From positions 238,946 to 302,945 of the forward strand of contig NZ_BJCL01000007.1 of the NCBI RefSeq assembly GCF_005403045.1: a DNA stretch of 64,000 nt, in the 5' to 3' direction. Position numbers and translations under genes: made by a program. The notes beneath the pieces are model-generated. The model was given only the letters and a program-made list of their open reading frames with translations. It searched no databases and was not told where the DNA came from. Shown in pieces: positions 9,703 to 18,823 of the stretch (position 1 is the stretch's first letter; every line of letters starts with the position of its first letter). This DNA is from Pseudaquabacterium pictum (GTDB lineage: Bacteria > Pseudomonadota > Gammaproteobacteria > Burkholderiales > Burkholderiaceae_C).

Positions 9703-10770
9703 TCACTTGATCTGCGATTCCTTGTAGTAGCCGCTGTCGACCAACACCTTCTTCCAGTTGCCGGCGTCCACCGACACCGGCTTGAGCAGGTAGCTGGGCA
9801 CCACCTTCACGCCGTTGTTGTAGGTCTTGGTGTCGTTCAACTCGGGCTGCTTGCCCGACAGCACGGCGTCGACCATGTTGGCCGTGACCTTGGCCAGCTC
9901 CCGCGTGTCCTTGAAGATGGTGGAGAACTGCTCACCCTTGAGGATGCTCTTGACCGAGGGCACCTCGGCATCCTGGCCGCTCACCACCGGGCAGGGCTGC
10001 TGCGCGGTGCAGTAGCCCACGCCCTTCAGGCTGGACAGGATGCCGATGGACAGGCCGTCGTACGGGCTCAGCACGGCGTGCACCTTCTCCTTGCCGTAGA
10101 AGGCCGAGAGCAGGTTGTCCATGCGCGCCTGGGCCACCGCGCCGTCCCAGCGCAGCGTGCCGACCTTGTCCATGCCCATCTGCTTGCTGCGCACCACCAG
10201 CTTGCCGCTGTCGATGTGGGGCTTGAGCACGCTCATCGCGCCGTCGTAGAAGAAGAAGGCGTTGTTGTCGTCGGGGCTGCCGCCGAACAGCTCGATGTTG
10301 AACGGGCCCTTGCCGGCCTTCAACCCCAGCTTGTCGACGATGGAGGTGGCCTGCTGCACGCCGACCTGGAAGTTGTCGAAGGTGGCGTAGTAGTCGACGT
10401 TCTTGCTGCCCTTGATCAGGCGGTCGTAGGCGATGACCTTGACGCCCTTGTCGGCTGCGTTCTGCAGCGCCTTGGACAGCGTGGTGCCGTCGATCGACGC
10501 GATCACCAGCACCTTCACGCCCTTGGTGACCATGTTCTCCACCTGGGCCAGCTGGTTGGGGATGTCGTCGTCGGCGTACTGCAGGTCGGTCTTGTAGCCG
10601 CGCTCCTTGAGCACCTTGACCATGTTGTCGCCGTCGGCGATCCAGCGCGCCGAGCTCTTGGTCGGCATCGAGATGCCGATGGTGCCCTTGTCCTGCGCCT
10701 GCGCCGGCACGCCGGCCACCACCGCCATGGCCACCAGGCCCAGGGCCCACCAGGTCTTGATCAGCTTCAT
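9703..10770 (-). CDS. chvE: Sugar-binding protein ChvE/MmsE-like
   Basis: Periplasmic binding protein for the GguAB importer. The 355-residue precursor has a clear signal peptide ([25 protein letters not shown]). The mature part follows the ChvE family closely: [100 protein letters not shown] and [10 protein letters not shown] strong ribosome site (GGAAGGAG) precedes ATG 10770. It is first in the operon, as expected for the most abundant component. ChvE proteins bind arabinose, glucose, galactose and related sugars, and in some bacteria also feed a chemotaxis or virulence sensor; nothing here shows such a partner. Confidence 0.93.
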   Translation of the reverse strand: MKLIKTWWALGLVAMAVVAGVPAQAQDKGTIGISMPTKSSARWIADGDNMVKVLKERGYKTDLQYADDDIPNQLAQVENMVTKGVKVLVIASIDGTTLSKALQNAADKGVKVIAYDRLIKGSKNVDYYATFDNFQVGVQQATSIVDKLGLKAGKGPFNIELFGGSPDDNNAFFFYDGAMSVLKPHIDSGKLVVRSKQMGMDKVGTLRWDGAVAQARMDNLLSAFYGKEKVHAVLSPYDGLSIGILSSLKGVGYCTAQQPCPVVSGQDAEVPSVKSILKGEQFSTIFKDTRELAKVTANMVDAVLSGKQPELNDTKTYNNGVKVVPSYLLKPVSVDAGNWKKVLVDSGYYKESQIK

Positions 10771-10925
10771 TTGATTGTCTCCTTCCGGCATGCCGGATGT
10801 GTCTTGCCGCCCCACCGGACAAACCCGTTGCACGAATATGTCGGCGGCATCGACATGAATATCCAATACCCCGCCAACCCGCCAGGCGAAAACCCCTGAA
10901 GGTTGGCTGGATGGTGCGACATGGC

Positions 10926-10971
10926 GCCAAATCCAGCGCCGAGCGGCAGCGTAAATGTCCCGGGATTTGGC
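10926..10971. promoter_or_regulatory. Inverted repeat, candidate operator before chvE
   Basis: Perfect 9-bp arms GCCAAATCC (10926-10934) and GGATTTGGC (10963-10971) are separated by 28 bp, about 37 bp centre to centre (3.5 helical turns). It sits about 155-200 bp before the chvE start. No regulator is assigned. Confidence 0.4.
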
Positions 10972-10976
10972 CATCA

Positions 10977-10990
10977 CAGGGTCGACCCTG
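10977..10990. promoter_or_regulatory. 14-bp perfect palindrome in the ara divergent region
   Basis: CAGGGTCGACCCTG reads the same on both strands. It lies just upstream of the AraC-like element, between the two divergent transcription units. It could be a dimer-binding operator, but chance is possible in GC-rich DNA. Confidence 0.35.
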
Positions 10991-11003
10991 ATTGGCACGA
11001 AAG

Positions 11004-11041
11004 AAGCCATTTTATCCATATCTTTGGCCGGTCATCACCGG
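11004..11041 (+). promoter_or_regulatory. AraC-binding element resembling E. coli araI1-araI2
   Basis: AAGCCATTTTATCCATA (11004-11020) matches the E. coli araI1 half-site TAGCATTTTTATCCATA at 14 of 17 positions. A second, weaker half-site (TGGCCGGTCATCACCGG, 11025-11041) lies exactly 21 bp downstream and matches araI2 at 9 of 17. This is the spacing and order used in E. coli, pointing toward araB. The araB promoter would then overlap 11038-11066, leaving a leader of about 160-170 nt. The rest of this 463-bp gap holds further ATCCA/GTCCA words (10861, 11091, 11123, 11152) that may be extra half-sites. Confidence 0.65.
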
Positions 11042-11233
11042 ATTCAGCAGGGTGCGAGGCTGAATCGCCAGCGCTTGCAGCAGTCCTATCGTCCATGGAC
11101 TTCCGGTCAAGTCAGCGGTGGCATCCATGTCGGATCAGCTGGATTTTCAATATCCACAGCCAACCAGCACCGGGTCGATTCCGGCCGCGGAAACTAGCAT
11201 CGGCTCCGAGTTTCCAATCCACCGACGACCCCC

Positions 11234-12922
11234 TTGAAAAACCCCGACGCCATCAGTATCGGCCTGGATTTCGGCAGCGACTCGGTGCGTGCCCTGGCGG
11301 TGCGCTGCCGCGACGGCGCCGAGCTGGCCACCGCCGTGGCGGCCTACCCGCGCTGGCAGGCCGGCCACTACAGCGATGCCCGCGCCCAGCGCTTTCGCCA
11401 CCACCCGCTGGACTACACCGAGTCGCTCACCGCGGCGGTGCAAACCGTGGCCCGTGACCTGGGCGCCGCCGGCTGCCGGCAGGTGGTGGGCCTGGGCGTG
11501 GACAGCACCGGCTCCACGCCCGCACCGGTGGACGAAGCCGGCCGGGTGCTGGCCCTGCGGCCGGAGTTCGCCGACGACCCGGACGCGATGTTCGTGCTGT
11601 GGAAGGACCACACCGCCATCGCCGAGGCCGAGGCGATCAACACCCTCGCCCATGGCGGGCGCTTCCCCGACTACACCCGCTTTGCCGGCGGCGTGTACTC
11701 GTCGGAATGGTTCTGGGCCAAGATCCTGCACGTCAGCCGCGCCAACCAGGCGGTGTGTGCCGCCGCCCGCAGCTGGGTGGAACTGTGCGACTGGGTGCCC
11801 GCCCTGCTGACCGACCGCACGGCGCCGGCCCAGCTGCCGCGCGGCCGCTGCGCCGCCGGCCACAAGAGCCTGTGGTCCGACACCTGGGGCGGCCTGCCCG
11901 ATGCCGGCTTCCTGACCGCGCTGGACCCGCTGCTCACCCGCCACCTGCCGGCGCCGCTGTTCACCGCCACGCAGACGGCCGATGTGCCGGTGGGCCGGCT
12001 CAGCGCGGCCTGGGCCAACCGCCTGGGCCTGCCGGCCGCCACCGTGGTCAGCGGCGGTGCCTTCGATTGCCACATGGGCGCGGTGGGCGCGGGCGCCCAG
12101 CCCTCCACCCTGGTCAAGGTGATCGGGACCTCCACCTGCGACATCCTGGTGGCCGATGCCGCGCAGCTGGGCGGCCGCACCATCGCCGGCATCTGCGGCC
12201 AGGTGGATGGCTCGGTGCTGCCGGGCTGGGTGGGCCTGGAGGCCGGGCAGTCGGCTTTCGGTGACCTCTATGCCTGGCTGGCCGATGGCCTGGCCTGGAC
12301 GCTGGACTTCGCCGCCGCGCGCCTGCCCGGCTCGGCCGCGGCGCTGGGCGGGCTGCGCGACGAGATCCTGCCCGCCCTCACCGCCGAGTGGGCCGCCCAC
12401 ACCCAGCCACAGGACTGGCCCCTGGTGCTGGACTGGATCAACGGCCGCCGCACGCCCGGCGCCAACCAGCGGCTGCAGGGCGTGATCGGCCACCTGACGC
12501 TGGGCACCGACATGCCCGCGCTGTTCGGCGGCCTGGCCGCGGCCACCGCCTTCGGCGCCCGCGCCATCACCGAGTGCTTCACCACGCAGGGCGTGCCGGT
12601 GCAGCGGGTGCTGACGCTGGGCGGCATCGCACGCAAGTCGCCGGCCATCATGCAGCTGCTGGCCGACGTGCTCGACCGCGAGGTCGACGTGGTGGCCTCC
12701 GACCAGTGCTGCGCGCTGGGTGCGGCGCTGTTCGGCGCGGTGGCTGCCGGCGCCCATGCCGACGTGGCCAGCGCCCAGGCGGCGATGGCCAGCCCAGTGG
12801 AACGCACCCACCGGCCCGACCCGGCCCGCGCGGCGCTGCTGGACGCGCAGTACCGCCGGTACCAGGCCTGGGCCGAGCGCACCGAGCCGCTGTACGCAGC
12901 CCCCGCCTGGAGCCTGGCATGA
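11234..12922 (+). CDS. araB: L-ribulokinase
   Basis: Phosphorylates L-ribulose to L-ribulose 5-phosphate in arabinose catabolism. The product is 562 residues and belongs to the FGGY kinase fold. It starts with the phosphate-binding [15 protein letters not shown], then [96 protein letters not shown] and [13 protein letters not shown]. These are ribulokinase-specific rather than xylulokinase-like. The only in-frame start upstream of the conserved region is TTG 11234, with no clear ribosome site before it. It overlaps araD by ATGA. It is first in the rightward ara operon. Confidence 0.95.
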   Translation: MKNPDAISIGLDFGSDSVRALAVRCRDGAELATAVAAYPRWQAGHYSDARAQRFRHHPLDYTESLTAAVQTVARDLGAAGCRQVVGLGVDSTGSTPAPVDEAGRVLALRPEFADDPDAMFVLWKDHTAIAEAEAINTLAHGGRFPDYTRFAGGVYSSEWFWAKILHVSRANQAVCAAARSWVELCDWVPALLTDRTAPAQLPRGRCAAGHKSLWSDTWGGLPDAGFLTALDPLLTRHLPAPLFTATQTADVPVGRLSAAWANRLGLPAATVVSGGAFDCHMGAVGAGAQPSTLVKVIGTSTCDILVADAAQLGGRTIAGICGQVDGSVLPGWVGLEAGQSAFGDLYAWLADGLAWTLDFAAARLPGSAAALGGLRDEILPALTAEWAAHTQPQDWPLVLDWINGRRTPGANQRLQGVIGHLTLGTDMPALFGGLAAATAFGARAITECFTTQGVPVQRVLTLGGIARKSPAIMQLLADVLDREVDVVASDQCCALGAALFGAVAAGAHADVASAQAAMASPVERTHRPDPARAALLDAQYRRYQAWAERTEPLYAAPAWSLA

Positions 12923-13623
12923 GCAGCACCTCCGACACCCTGGCCCTGCGCGAGCAGGTGCTGCAGGCCAACCTGGCGCTGCCGCGCCACGGCCTGGTCA
13001 CCTTCACCTGGGGCAATGTCAGCGCCTTCGACGCCGCGCGCGGCTTGGTCGCCATCAAGCCCAGCGGCGTGGCCTACGACCGCCTGACGGTGGACGACAT
13101 CGTGGTGCTCACGCTGGCCGGCGCGCAGGTGCACGGCAGCCTGCGGCCGTCGTCGGACACGCCCACCCACCTGCACCTCTACCGCGCCTGGCCGCAGCTG
13201 GGCGGCATCGTGCACACCCATTCCACCCATGCCACGGCCTGGGCCCAGGCCGGGCTGGCGATTCCCGCGCTGGGCACCACCCATGCCGACCACTTCCACG
13301 GCGCCATCCCCTGCGCCCGCTCGCTGACCCGTGCCGAAGTGGAAGGCGACTACGAGCTGGAAACCGGCCGCGTGATCGTGCAGACGGTGGGCGACACCGA
13401 TCCGCTGGCCTGCCCCGGCGTGCTGGTGGCCGAGCACGCGCCCTTCGCCTGGGGCCGCAGCGCCGACAACGCGGTGCACAACGCCGTGGTGCTGGAGGAA
13501 GTGGCCCGCATGGCGCTCTACACCCGGCTGCTGGCGCCGCAGCGCGGCCCCATCGCCGACCACCTGCTCGACAAGCACCACCTGCGCAAGCACGGCCGCC
13601 ACGCCTACTACGGCCAGCGGTGA
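12919..13623 (+). CDS. araD: L-ribulose-5-phosphate 4-epimerase
   Basis: A class II aldolase-fold, metal-dependent enzyme converting L-ribulose 5-phosphate to D-xylulose 5-phosphate. The 234-residue product has [65 protein letters not shown] with zinc-binding His residues near 99-101, and [12 protein letters not shown] with the C-terminal zinc His. Length is as expected. The start codon overlaps the araB stop. Confidence 0.95.
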   Translation: MSSTSDTLALREQVLQANLALPRHGLVTFTWGNVSAFDAARGLVAIKPSGVAYDRLTVDDIVVLTLAGAQVHGSLRPSSDTPTHLHLYRAWPQLGGIVHTHSTHATAWAQAGLAIPALGTTHADHFHGAIPCARSLTRAEVEGDYELETGRVIVQTVGDTDPLACPGVLVAEHAPFAWGRSADNAVHNAVVLEEVARMALYTRLLAPQRGPIADHLLDKHHLRKHGRHAYYGQR

Positions 13624-13674
13624 CGGCCAGCACTGACGGCCCGCCTTGACCGACCCGACCCCACGGACACCCCC

Positions 13675-15165
13675 ATGATCTATCCCCACATCGACCTCTG
13701 GCTCGTCGTCGGCAGCCAGCACCTGTACGGCCCCAAGACACTGCAGCAGGTGGCCGCCCATGCCGAGCAGATCGCCGCCGGCCTGAACGCCGCCGGCACC
13801 CTGCCCGCCCGCGTGGTGCTCAAGCCCACGGTGACCGACAGCGACGGCATCCTGGCGCTGTGCCGCGAGGCCAACAACGACCCGCGCTGTGCCGGCCTGC
13901 TGACCTGGATGCACACCTTCTCGCCGGCGCGCATGTGGATCGCCGGCCTGGCGGCGCTGCAGAAGCCGTTCATGCAGCTGCACACCCAGTTCAATGTCGA
14001 GGTGCCCTGGGCCACGATGGACATGAACTTCATGAACCTGAACCAGACGGCCCACGGCGGGCGCGAGTACGGCCACATCGCCGCCCGCCTGCGCCGCGCC
14101 CATGCCGTGGTGGCCGGCCACTGGCAGGACGCCCGGGTGCAGCAGCGCCTGGATGCCTGGGCCCGCGTGGCCGCCGCGGTGCACGACAGCCGCCAGCTCA
14201 AGGTGGCCCGCTTCGGCGACAACATGCGCGAGGTGGCGGTGACCGAGGGCGACAAGGTCGAGGCGCAGATGCGCTTCGGCTACGCCGTCAACGGCTGGAG
14301 CCTGGGCGAGCTGGCGGCCGCGGTCGACGGCGTGGCCGACACCGCGGTGAACGCGCTGCTCGACGAGTACGAAGGCACCTACACCCTCACCGAGGCCGTG
14401 CGCGCCGGCGGCGCCAGGCGCGCCCAGCTGCACGATGCCGCACGCATCGAGCTGGGCCTGAAGGGCTTCCTCGATGCAGGCGGCTTCGGCGCCTTCACCA
14501 CCACCTTCGAGAACCTGCATGGCCTGGCGCAGCTGCCCGGCCTGGCGGTGCAGCGGTTGATGCAGCAGGGCTACGGCTTCGGCGCCGAGGGCGACTGGAA
14601 GACCGCCGCACTGCTGCGCGCGGCCAAGGTGATGGGCGCAGGCCGCCCCGGCGGCGCCAGCTTCATGGAGGACTACACCTACGACCTCACGCCCGGCCAG
14701 GAGCTGGTGATCGGCGCCCACATGCTGGAGGTGTGCCCCAGCATCGCCGCCGAGGCCCGGCCCGTGCTGGATGTGCAGCCGCTGTCCATCGGCAAGAAGG
14801 ACGACCCCGCGCGCCTGCTGTTCTCGGCCCGGCCCGGTGCCGCGGTGCACAGCACGCTGATCGACCTGGGCCCGCGCTTCCGCCTGATCTCGCACGAGCT
14901 GGATGTGCTGGCCCCGCCGCACGACCTGCCGCGCCTGCCCACCGCGCGGGCGGTCTACCGGCCGCTGCCCGATCTCTTCACCGGCACCGAGGCCTGGATC
15001 CATGCCGGCGGCGCCCACCACACCGTCTTCAGCCAGCACATCGCCATCGACCAGTGGCGCACGCTGGCCGAGATGTTCGACATCGAGTTCGTCCACATCG
15101 GCGCCCACACCCAGGTGCCGCAACTCAAGCAGGAACTGCGCTGGAACGCGGCCACCTACGGCTGA
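13675..15165 (+). CDS. araA: L-arabinose isomerase
   Basis: Converts L-arabinose to L-ribulose, the first catabolic step, using Mn2+. The 496-residue product opens with [19 protein letters not shown]. All four metal-site residues of the E. coli enzyme have counterparts: Glu near 305 ([13 protein letters not shown]), Glu near 332 ([10 protein letters not shown]), His near 349 ([11 protein letters not shown]) and His near 448 (GAHHTVFSQ). With AraB and AraD the pathway to xylulose 5-phosphate is complete in three adjacent genes. Confidence 0.97.
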   Translation: MIYPHIDLWLVVGSQHLYGPKTLQQVAAHAEQIAAGLNAAGTLPARVVLKPTVTDSDGILALCREANNDPRCAGLLTWMHTFSPARMWIAGLAALQKPFMQLHTQFNVEVPWATMDMNFMNLNQTAHGGREYGHIAARLRRAHAVVAGHWQDARVQQRLDAWARVAAAVHDSRQLKVARFGDNMREVAVTEGDKVEAQMRFGYAVNGWSLGELAAAVDGVADTAVNALLDEYEGTYTLTEAVRAGGARRAQLHDAARIELGLKGFLDAGGFGAFTTTFENLHGLAQLPGLAVQRLMQQGYGFGAEGDWKTAALLRAAKVMGAGRPGGASFMEDYTYDLTPGQELVIGAHMLEVCPSIAAEARPVLDVQPLSIGKKDDPARLLFSARPGAAVHSTLIDLGPRFRLISHELDVLAPPHDLPRLPTARAVYRPLPDLFTGTEAWIHAGGAHHTVFSQHIAIDQWRTLAEMFDIEFVHIGAHTQVPQLKQELRWNAATYG

Positions 15166-15258
15166 CACCGGCACTCCCCCGCCCGTGCCCGGGCCCGGCA
15201 CGATCCCCGCAGAGCCGCTCGATCGGCCCCCTCAAGACCACAACCAGGAGACTGACCC

Positions 15259-16221
15259 ATGAACCACTTTCCCCGCCGCCACGCGCTGGCTGCCCTGGCC
15301 GGCGCTGCCCTGGCCCTGTCGCTGACGACACCCGCCTTCGCCCAGAAGAAGCTCACGCTGGGCTTCGCCCAGGTGGGTGCCGAGAGCGAATGGCGCACCG
15401 CCAACACCGCCAGCATCAAGGACGCCGCCGCCAAGGCCGGCATCAACCTGAAGTTCAGCGACGCCCAGCAGAAGCAGGAGAACCAGATCAAGGCCATCCG
15501 CAGCTACATCGCGCAGAAGGTCGACGTGATCGCCTTCGCGCCGGTGGTCACCACCGGCTGGGACACGGTGCTCAAGGAGGCCAAGGCCGCCAAGATCCCG
15601 GTGGTGCTGACCGACCGCAGCATCGAGACCAGCGACCCGTCGCTCTACGTCACGATGATCGGCAGCGACTTCACCGAGGAAGGCCGCAAGGCTGCCCGGT
15701 GGATGCTCGACAACGTCAAGGGTGACGTGGTCCACATCGTCGAGCTGCAGGGCACCGTGGGCTCGGCCCCGGCCATCGAGCGCAAGAAGGGCTTCGAGGA
15801 GGTCATCGCCGGCAAGGGCAGCTACAAGATCATCCGCAGCCAGACCGGCGACTTCACCCGCGCCAAGGGCAAGGAGGTGATGGAAGCCTTCCTGAAGGCC
15901 GAGGGCAAGAAGATCAACGTGCTCTACGCGCACAACGACGACATGGCCATCGGCGCCATCCAGGCCATCGAGGAAGCCGGCATGAAGCCGGGCAAGGATG
16001 TGATCGTGATCTCGGTGGACGCCGTCAAGGGCGCCTTCGAGGCGATGATGGCCGGCAAGATGAATGTCAGCGTCGAGTGCAACCCGCTGCTCGGCCCGCA
16101 GCTGATGGACATCGTCAAGGACGTGGTCGCCGGCAAGCCGCTGCCCAAGCGCATCAACACCAAGGAAGGCATCTTCACTGCCGACATCGCGGCCAAGGAA
16201 TTCCCCAACCGCAAGTACTGA
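15259..16221 (+). CDS. ytfQ: Sugar ABC transporter substrate-binding protein, YtfQ-like
   Basis: A 320-residue periplasmic binding protein with signal peptide (RRHALAALAGAALALSLTTPAFA). It follows the YtfQ family: LGFAQVGAESEWRTANTASIKDAA, FSDAQQKQENQIKAIRSYIAQ, VIAFAPVVTTGWDTVLKEAK, VVLTDRSIE, ELQGTVGSAPAIERKKGF and YAHNDDMAIGAIQAIEEAG. E. coli YtfQ binds furanose forms, notably galactofuranose; beside araBDA the likely ligand is arabinose, perhaps arabinofuranose. An AGGAG ribosome site lies 8 nt before the ATG. It is structurally distinct from the ChvE-like protein across the divergent promoter. Confidence 0.92.
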   Translation: MNHFPRRHALAALAGAALALSLTTPAFAQKKLTLGFAQVGAESEWRTANTASIKDAAAKAGINLKFSDAQQKQENQIKAIRSYIAQKVDVIAFAPVVTTGWDTVLKEAKAAKIPVVLTDRSIETSDPSLYVTMIGSDFTEEGRKAARWMLDNVKGDVVHIVELQGTVGSAPAIERKKGFEEVIAGKGSYKIIRSQTGDFTRAKGKEVMEAFLKAEGKKINVLYAHNDDMAIGAIQAIEEAGMKPGKDVIVISVDAVKGAFEAMMAGKMNVSVECNPLLGPQLMDIVKDVVAGKPLPKRINTKEGIFTADIAAKEFPNRKY

Positions 16222-16229
16222 CATTGGCC

Positions 16230-17795
16230 GTGAGCCTGACCGTCCACGTCGACGCCGGCAGCGCACCGGTGCTGGAGCTGCGCGGCATCGACAAGCGCTT
16301 TCCCGGCGTGGCGGCGCTGCAGGATGCCGCGCTGCGCCTGCGTGCCGGCGAGGTGCATGCCCTGATGGGCCAGAACGGCGCGGGCAAGTCCACGCTGATC
16401 AAGGCCCTGACCGGCGTGCACCCGCCCGACGCCGGCCAGACGCTGCTGCAGGGCCGGCCGATCGCGCCGGCCACGCCGCTGGCCGCGCAGCGCCTGGGCA
16501 TCGCCACGGTCTACCAGGAGATCAACCTCTGCCCCAACCTGTCGGCCAGCGAGAACATCCTGGCCGGCCGGCTGCCCAGGCGCTGGGGCTGGATCGACTG
16601 GGCGCGGGCCCATGCCCAGGCCCGGGAGACCCTCGCCGGCCTGCAGGTGCAGGCCGATGTGCGGCGGCCGCTGGGTGAGCTGCCGGTGGCCGTGCAGCAG
16701 ATGGTGGCCATCGCCCGGGCCGTGAGCCAGCAGGCGCAGGTGCTGATCCTCGACGAGCCCACCAGCAGCCTGGACGATGCCGAGACGGCGCAGCTCTTCA
16801 CCGTGCTGCGCCGGCTGCGCGGGCAGGGCGTGGCCATCCTCTTCGTCACCCACTTCCTCGACCAGGTCTACGCCCTGGCCGACCGCATCACCGTGATGCG
16901 CAACGGCCGCACCGTGGGCGAGTACCTCACCACCGAATTGCCGCGCCTGCGCCTGGTGAGCCTGATGGTCGGCCGCGAATTCAGCCACGACAGCGCCGGC
17001 CAGGCACCCCTGCCCTCCCGCGACGATGCCGCGCCCGCGCTGGCCGCCCGGGGCCTGGCCCAGCGCGGGCAGATGCAGCCCTTTGACCTGACACTGCGCC
17101 GCGGCGAGGTGCTGGGCCTGGCCGGCCTGCTGGGCTCGGGCCGCACCGAGACCGCGCGGCTGCTCTTCGGCGCCCAGCGCAGCGACCAGGGCCAGCTGCT
17201 GGTCGACGGCCAGCCCTGCCAGCTGCGCCACCCGGCCGACGCGGTGCGCCGGCACCTGGCCTTCTGCCCGGAGGAGCGCAAGACCGAGGGCATCGTGGCC
17301 GAGCTGTCGGTGCGCGAGAACATCGTGCTGGCGCTGCAGGCCCAGCGCGGCTGGCGCCACTTCATCCCGCGGGCCGAGCAGGTGGCGCTGGCCACACGGC
17401 TGATCCAGGAACTGGGCATCAAGACTGCCGATGCCGAGGTGCCGATCGGCCAGCTCTCGGGCGGCAACCAGCAGAAGGCGGTGCTGGCCCGCTGGCTGGC
17501 CACCGCGCCGCGCGTGCTCATCCTGGACGAACCCACCCGCGGCATCGACATCGCCGCCAAGCAGGAGATCATGGACCAGGTGCTGCAGCTGTGCCGGCGC
17601 GGCATGGCGCTGGTCTTCATCTCATCGGAGATCCCCGAGGTGCTGCGCGTCAGCCACCGGGTGGCCGTGCTGCGCGAGCGCCGCATCGTCGCCGAGCGCC
17701 ACGCGGCCGGCCTCAGCGAAGGCGAGGTGATGGCCATCATCACCGAGGCGCCGGCAGGCGCTGCCCCCATCGCCGTCTCGGGAGCCGCGGCATGA
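16230..17795 (+). CDS. ytfR: Sugar ABC transporter ATPase, YtfR-like
   Basis: A duplicated sugar-importer ATPase of about 521 residues. Half one has [23 protein letters not shown] near residue 48, LPVAVQQMVAIARAVS and [12 protein letters not shown]. Half two has the degenerate loop [24 protein letters not shown] and [22 protein letters not shown] 16230 lies 8 nt after the ytfQ stop; TTG 16224 is an alternative. The stop overlaps the next gene's ATG. Confidence 0.92.
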   Translation: MSLTVHVDAGSAPVLELRGIDKRFPGVAALQDAALRLRAGEVHALMGQNGAGKSTLIKALTGVHPPDAGQTLLQGRPIAPATPLAAQRLGIATVYQEINLCPNLSASENILAGRLPRRWGWIDWARAHAQARETLAGLQVQADVRRPLGELPVAVQQMVAIARAVSQQAQVLILDEPTSSLDDAETAQLFTVLRRLRGQGVAILFVTHFLDQVYALADRITVMRNGRTVGEYLTTELPRLRLVSLMVGREFSHDSAGQAPLPSRDDAAPALAARGLAQRGQMQPFDLTLRRGEVLGLAGLLGSGRTETARLLFGAQRSDQGQLLVDGQPCQLRHPADAVRRHLAFCPEERKTEGIVAELSVRENIVLALQAQRGWRHFIPRAEQVALATRLIQELGIKTADAEVPIGQLSGGNQQKAVLARWLATAPRVLILDEPTRGIDIAAKQEIMDQVLQLCRRGMALVFISSEIPEVLRVSHRVAVLRERRIVAERHAAGLSEGEVMAIITEAPAGAAPIAVSGAAA

Positions 17796-18823
17796 ACCAC
17801 CCGCTGCGCTGGCCTGTCATCACGCTGGTCGCCCTGCTGCTGCTCAATGCCGCCTTCCACCCCGGCTTCTTCGCGCTGGGCTGGCGCGACGGCCACCTCG
17901 TCGGGCCGCTGGTCGACATCGCCAACCGCGCCGCGCCGCTGATCACCGTGGCCCTGGGCATGACGATGGTGATCGCCACCCGCGGCATCGACATCTCGGT
18001 GGGCGCGGTGGTGGCCATCGCCGCCGCGGTGGCCGCCACGCTGATCGGCGGCACGCTGGTCATCGAGGACGGCCGCCAGGTCTATGTGGCCCACACGCCG
18101 ATGGTGCTGGCGCTGGCGGCCGCGCTGGGCGTGGCCGTGCTCTGCGGCCTGTGGAACGGCCTGCTCGTGGGCGTGGCCGGCATCCAGCCGATCATCGCCA
18201 CGCTGATCCTGATGGTGGCCGGCCGCGGCATCGCCCAGCTGATCACCCAGGGCCAGATCGTCACCATCTACTACGCGCCGTACCACGTCATCGGTGGCGG
18301 CTACCTGGCGGGGCTGCCGTTCGCGTTCTGGCTGGCGCTGGCGCTGGCGGCGGTGATGGGGGGGCTCAAGCACCGCAGCGCGCTGGGCCTGTTCGTGCAG
18401 GCCAGCGGCGCCAATCCGGCGGCAGCGCGGCTGGCGGGCATCCGCGCCGGCGCGCTGCTGGTGGGGGTGTACGCCTTTTGCGGCCTCACCGCGGGCCTGG
18501 CCGGGCTGATGATCAGCAGCAACGTCAAGAGCGCCGACGGCAACAACGCCGGCCTGCTGCTGGAGCTGGACGCCATCCTCGCCGTCACCCTGGGCGGCAC
18601 CTCGCTGCTGGGCGGGCGCTTCAGCCTGCGCGGCACGGTGCTGGGCGCGCTGATCATCCAGACGCTGACCTACGCCATCTACTCGATGGGCGTGCCGCCG
18701 GAGGTGAACCTGGTGGTCAAGGCCGTCGTCGTGCTGGTGGTGTGCCTGGCGCAATCGCCGGCCTGGCTGCCATGGCGGCCGGCCAAGGCGCCGGCGGGGC
18801 CGGCCGCGGGGAGCGCGCCTTGA
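17792..18823 (+). CDS. ytfT: Sugar ABC transporter permease, YtfT-like
   Basis: A 343-residue inner-membrane permease with about nine to ten hydrophobic segments. Motifs include ITVALGMTMVIATRGIDISVGAVVAIA, GLWNGLLVGVAGIQPIIATLILMVAGRGIA, LFVQASGANPAAARLAGIRA and LELDAILAVTLGGTSLLGGRFSLRGTVLGALIIQTL. The second permease follows directly, as in the ytfQRT-yjfF order of E. coli, and the pair probably forms a heterodimer. The Pro/Ala-rich tail is not conserved in such permeases. Confidence 0.91.
   Translation: MNHPLRWPVITLVALLLLNAAFHPGFFALGWRDGHLVGPLVDIANRAAPLITVALGMTMVIATRGIDISVGAVVAIAAAVAATLIGGTLVIEDGRQVYVAHTPMVLALAAALGVAVLCGLWNGLLVGVAGIQPIIATLILMVAGRGIAQLITQGQIVTIYYAPYHVIGGGYLAGLPFAFWLALALAAVMGGLKHRSALGLFVQASGANPAAARLAGIRAGALLVGVYAFCGLTAGLAGLMISSNVKSADGNNAGLLLELDAILAVTLGGTSLLGGRFSLRGTVLGALIIQTLTYAIYSMGVPPEVNLVVKAVVVLVVCLAQSPAWLPWRPAKAPAGPAAGSAP

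Noticed and set aside
12268..15201. Very long open frame antisense to araB, araD and araA
   Set aside because: Long antisense frames are expected in GC-rich genes with codon-position bias; the translation is His/Gln/Gly-rich, has no motif, and opposes three certain genes.
15184..15202. Inverted repeat CGTGCC/GGCACG between araA and ytfQ as a terminator
   Set aside because: No U tract follows, and ytfQ has a strong ribosome site in line with the ara operon. At most it is a partial processing or pausing hairpin.
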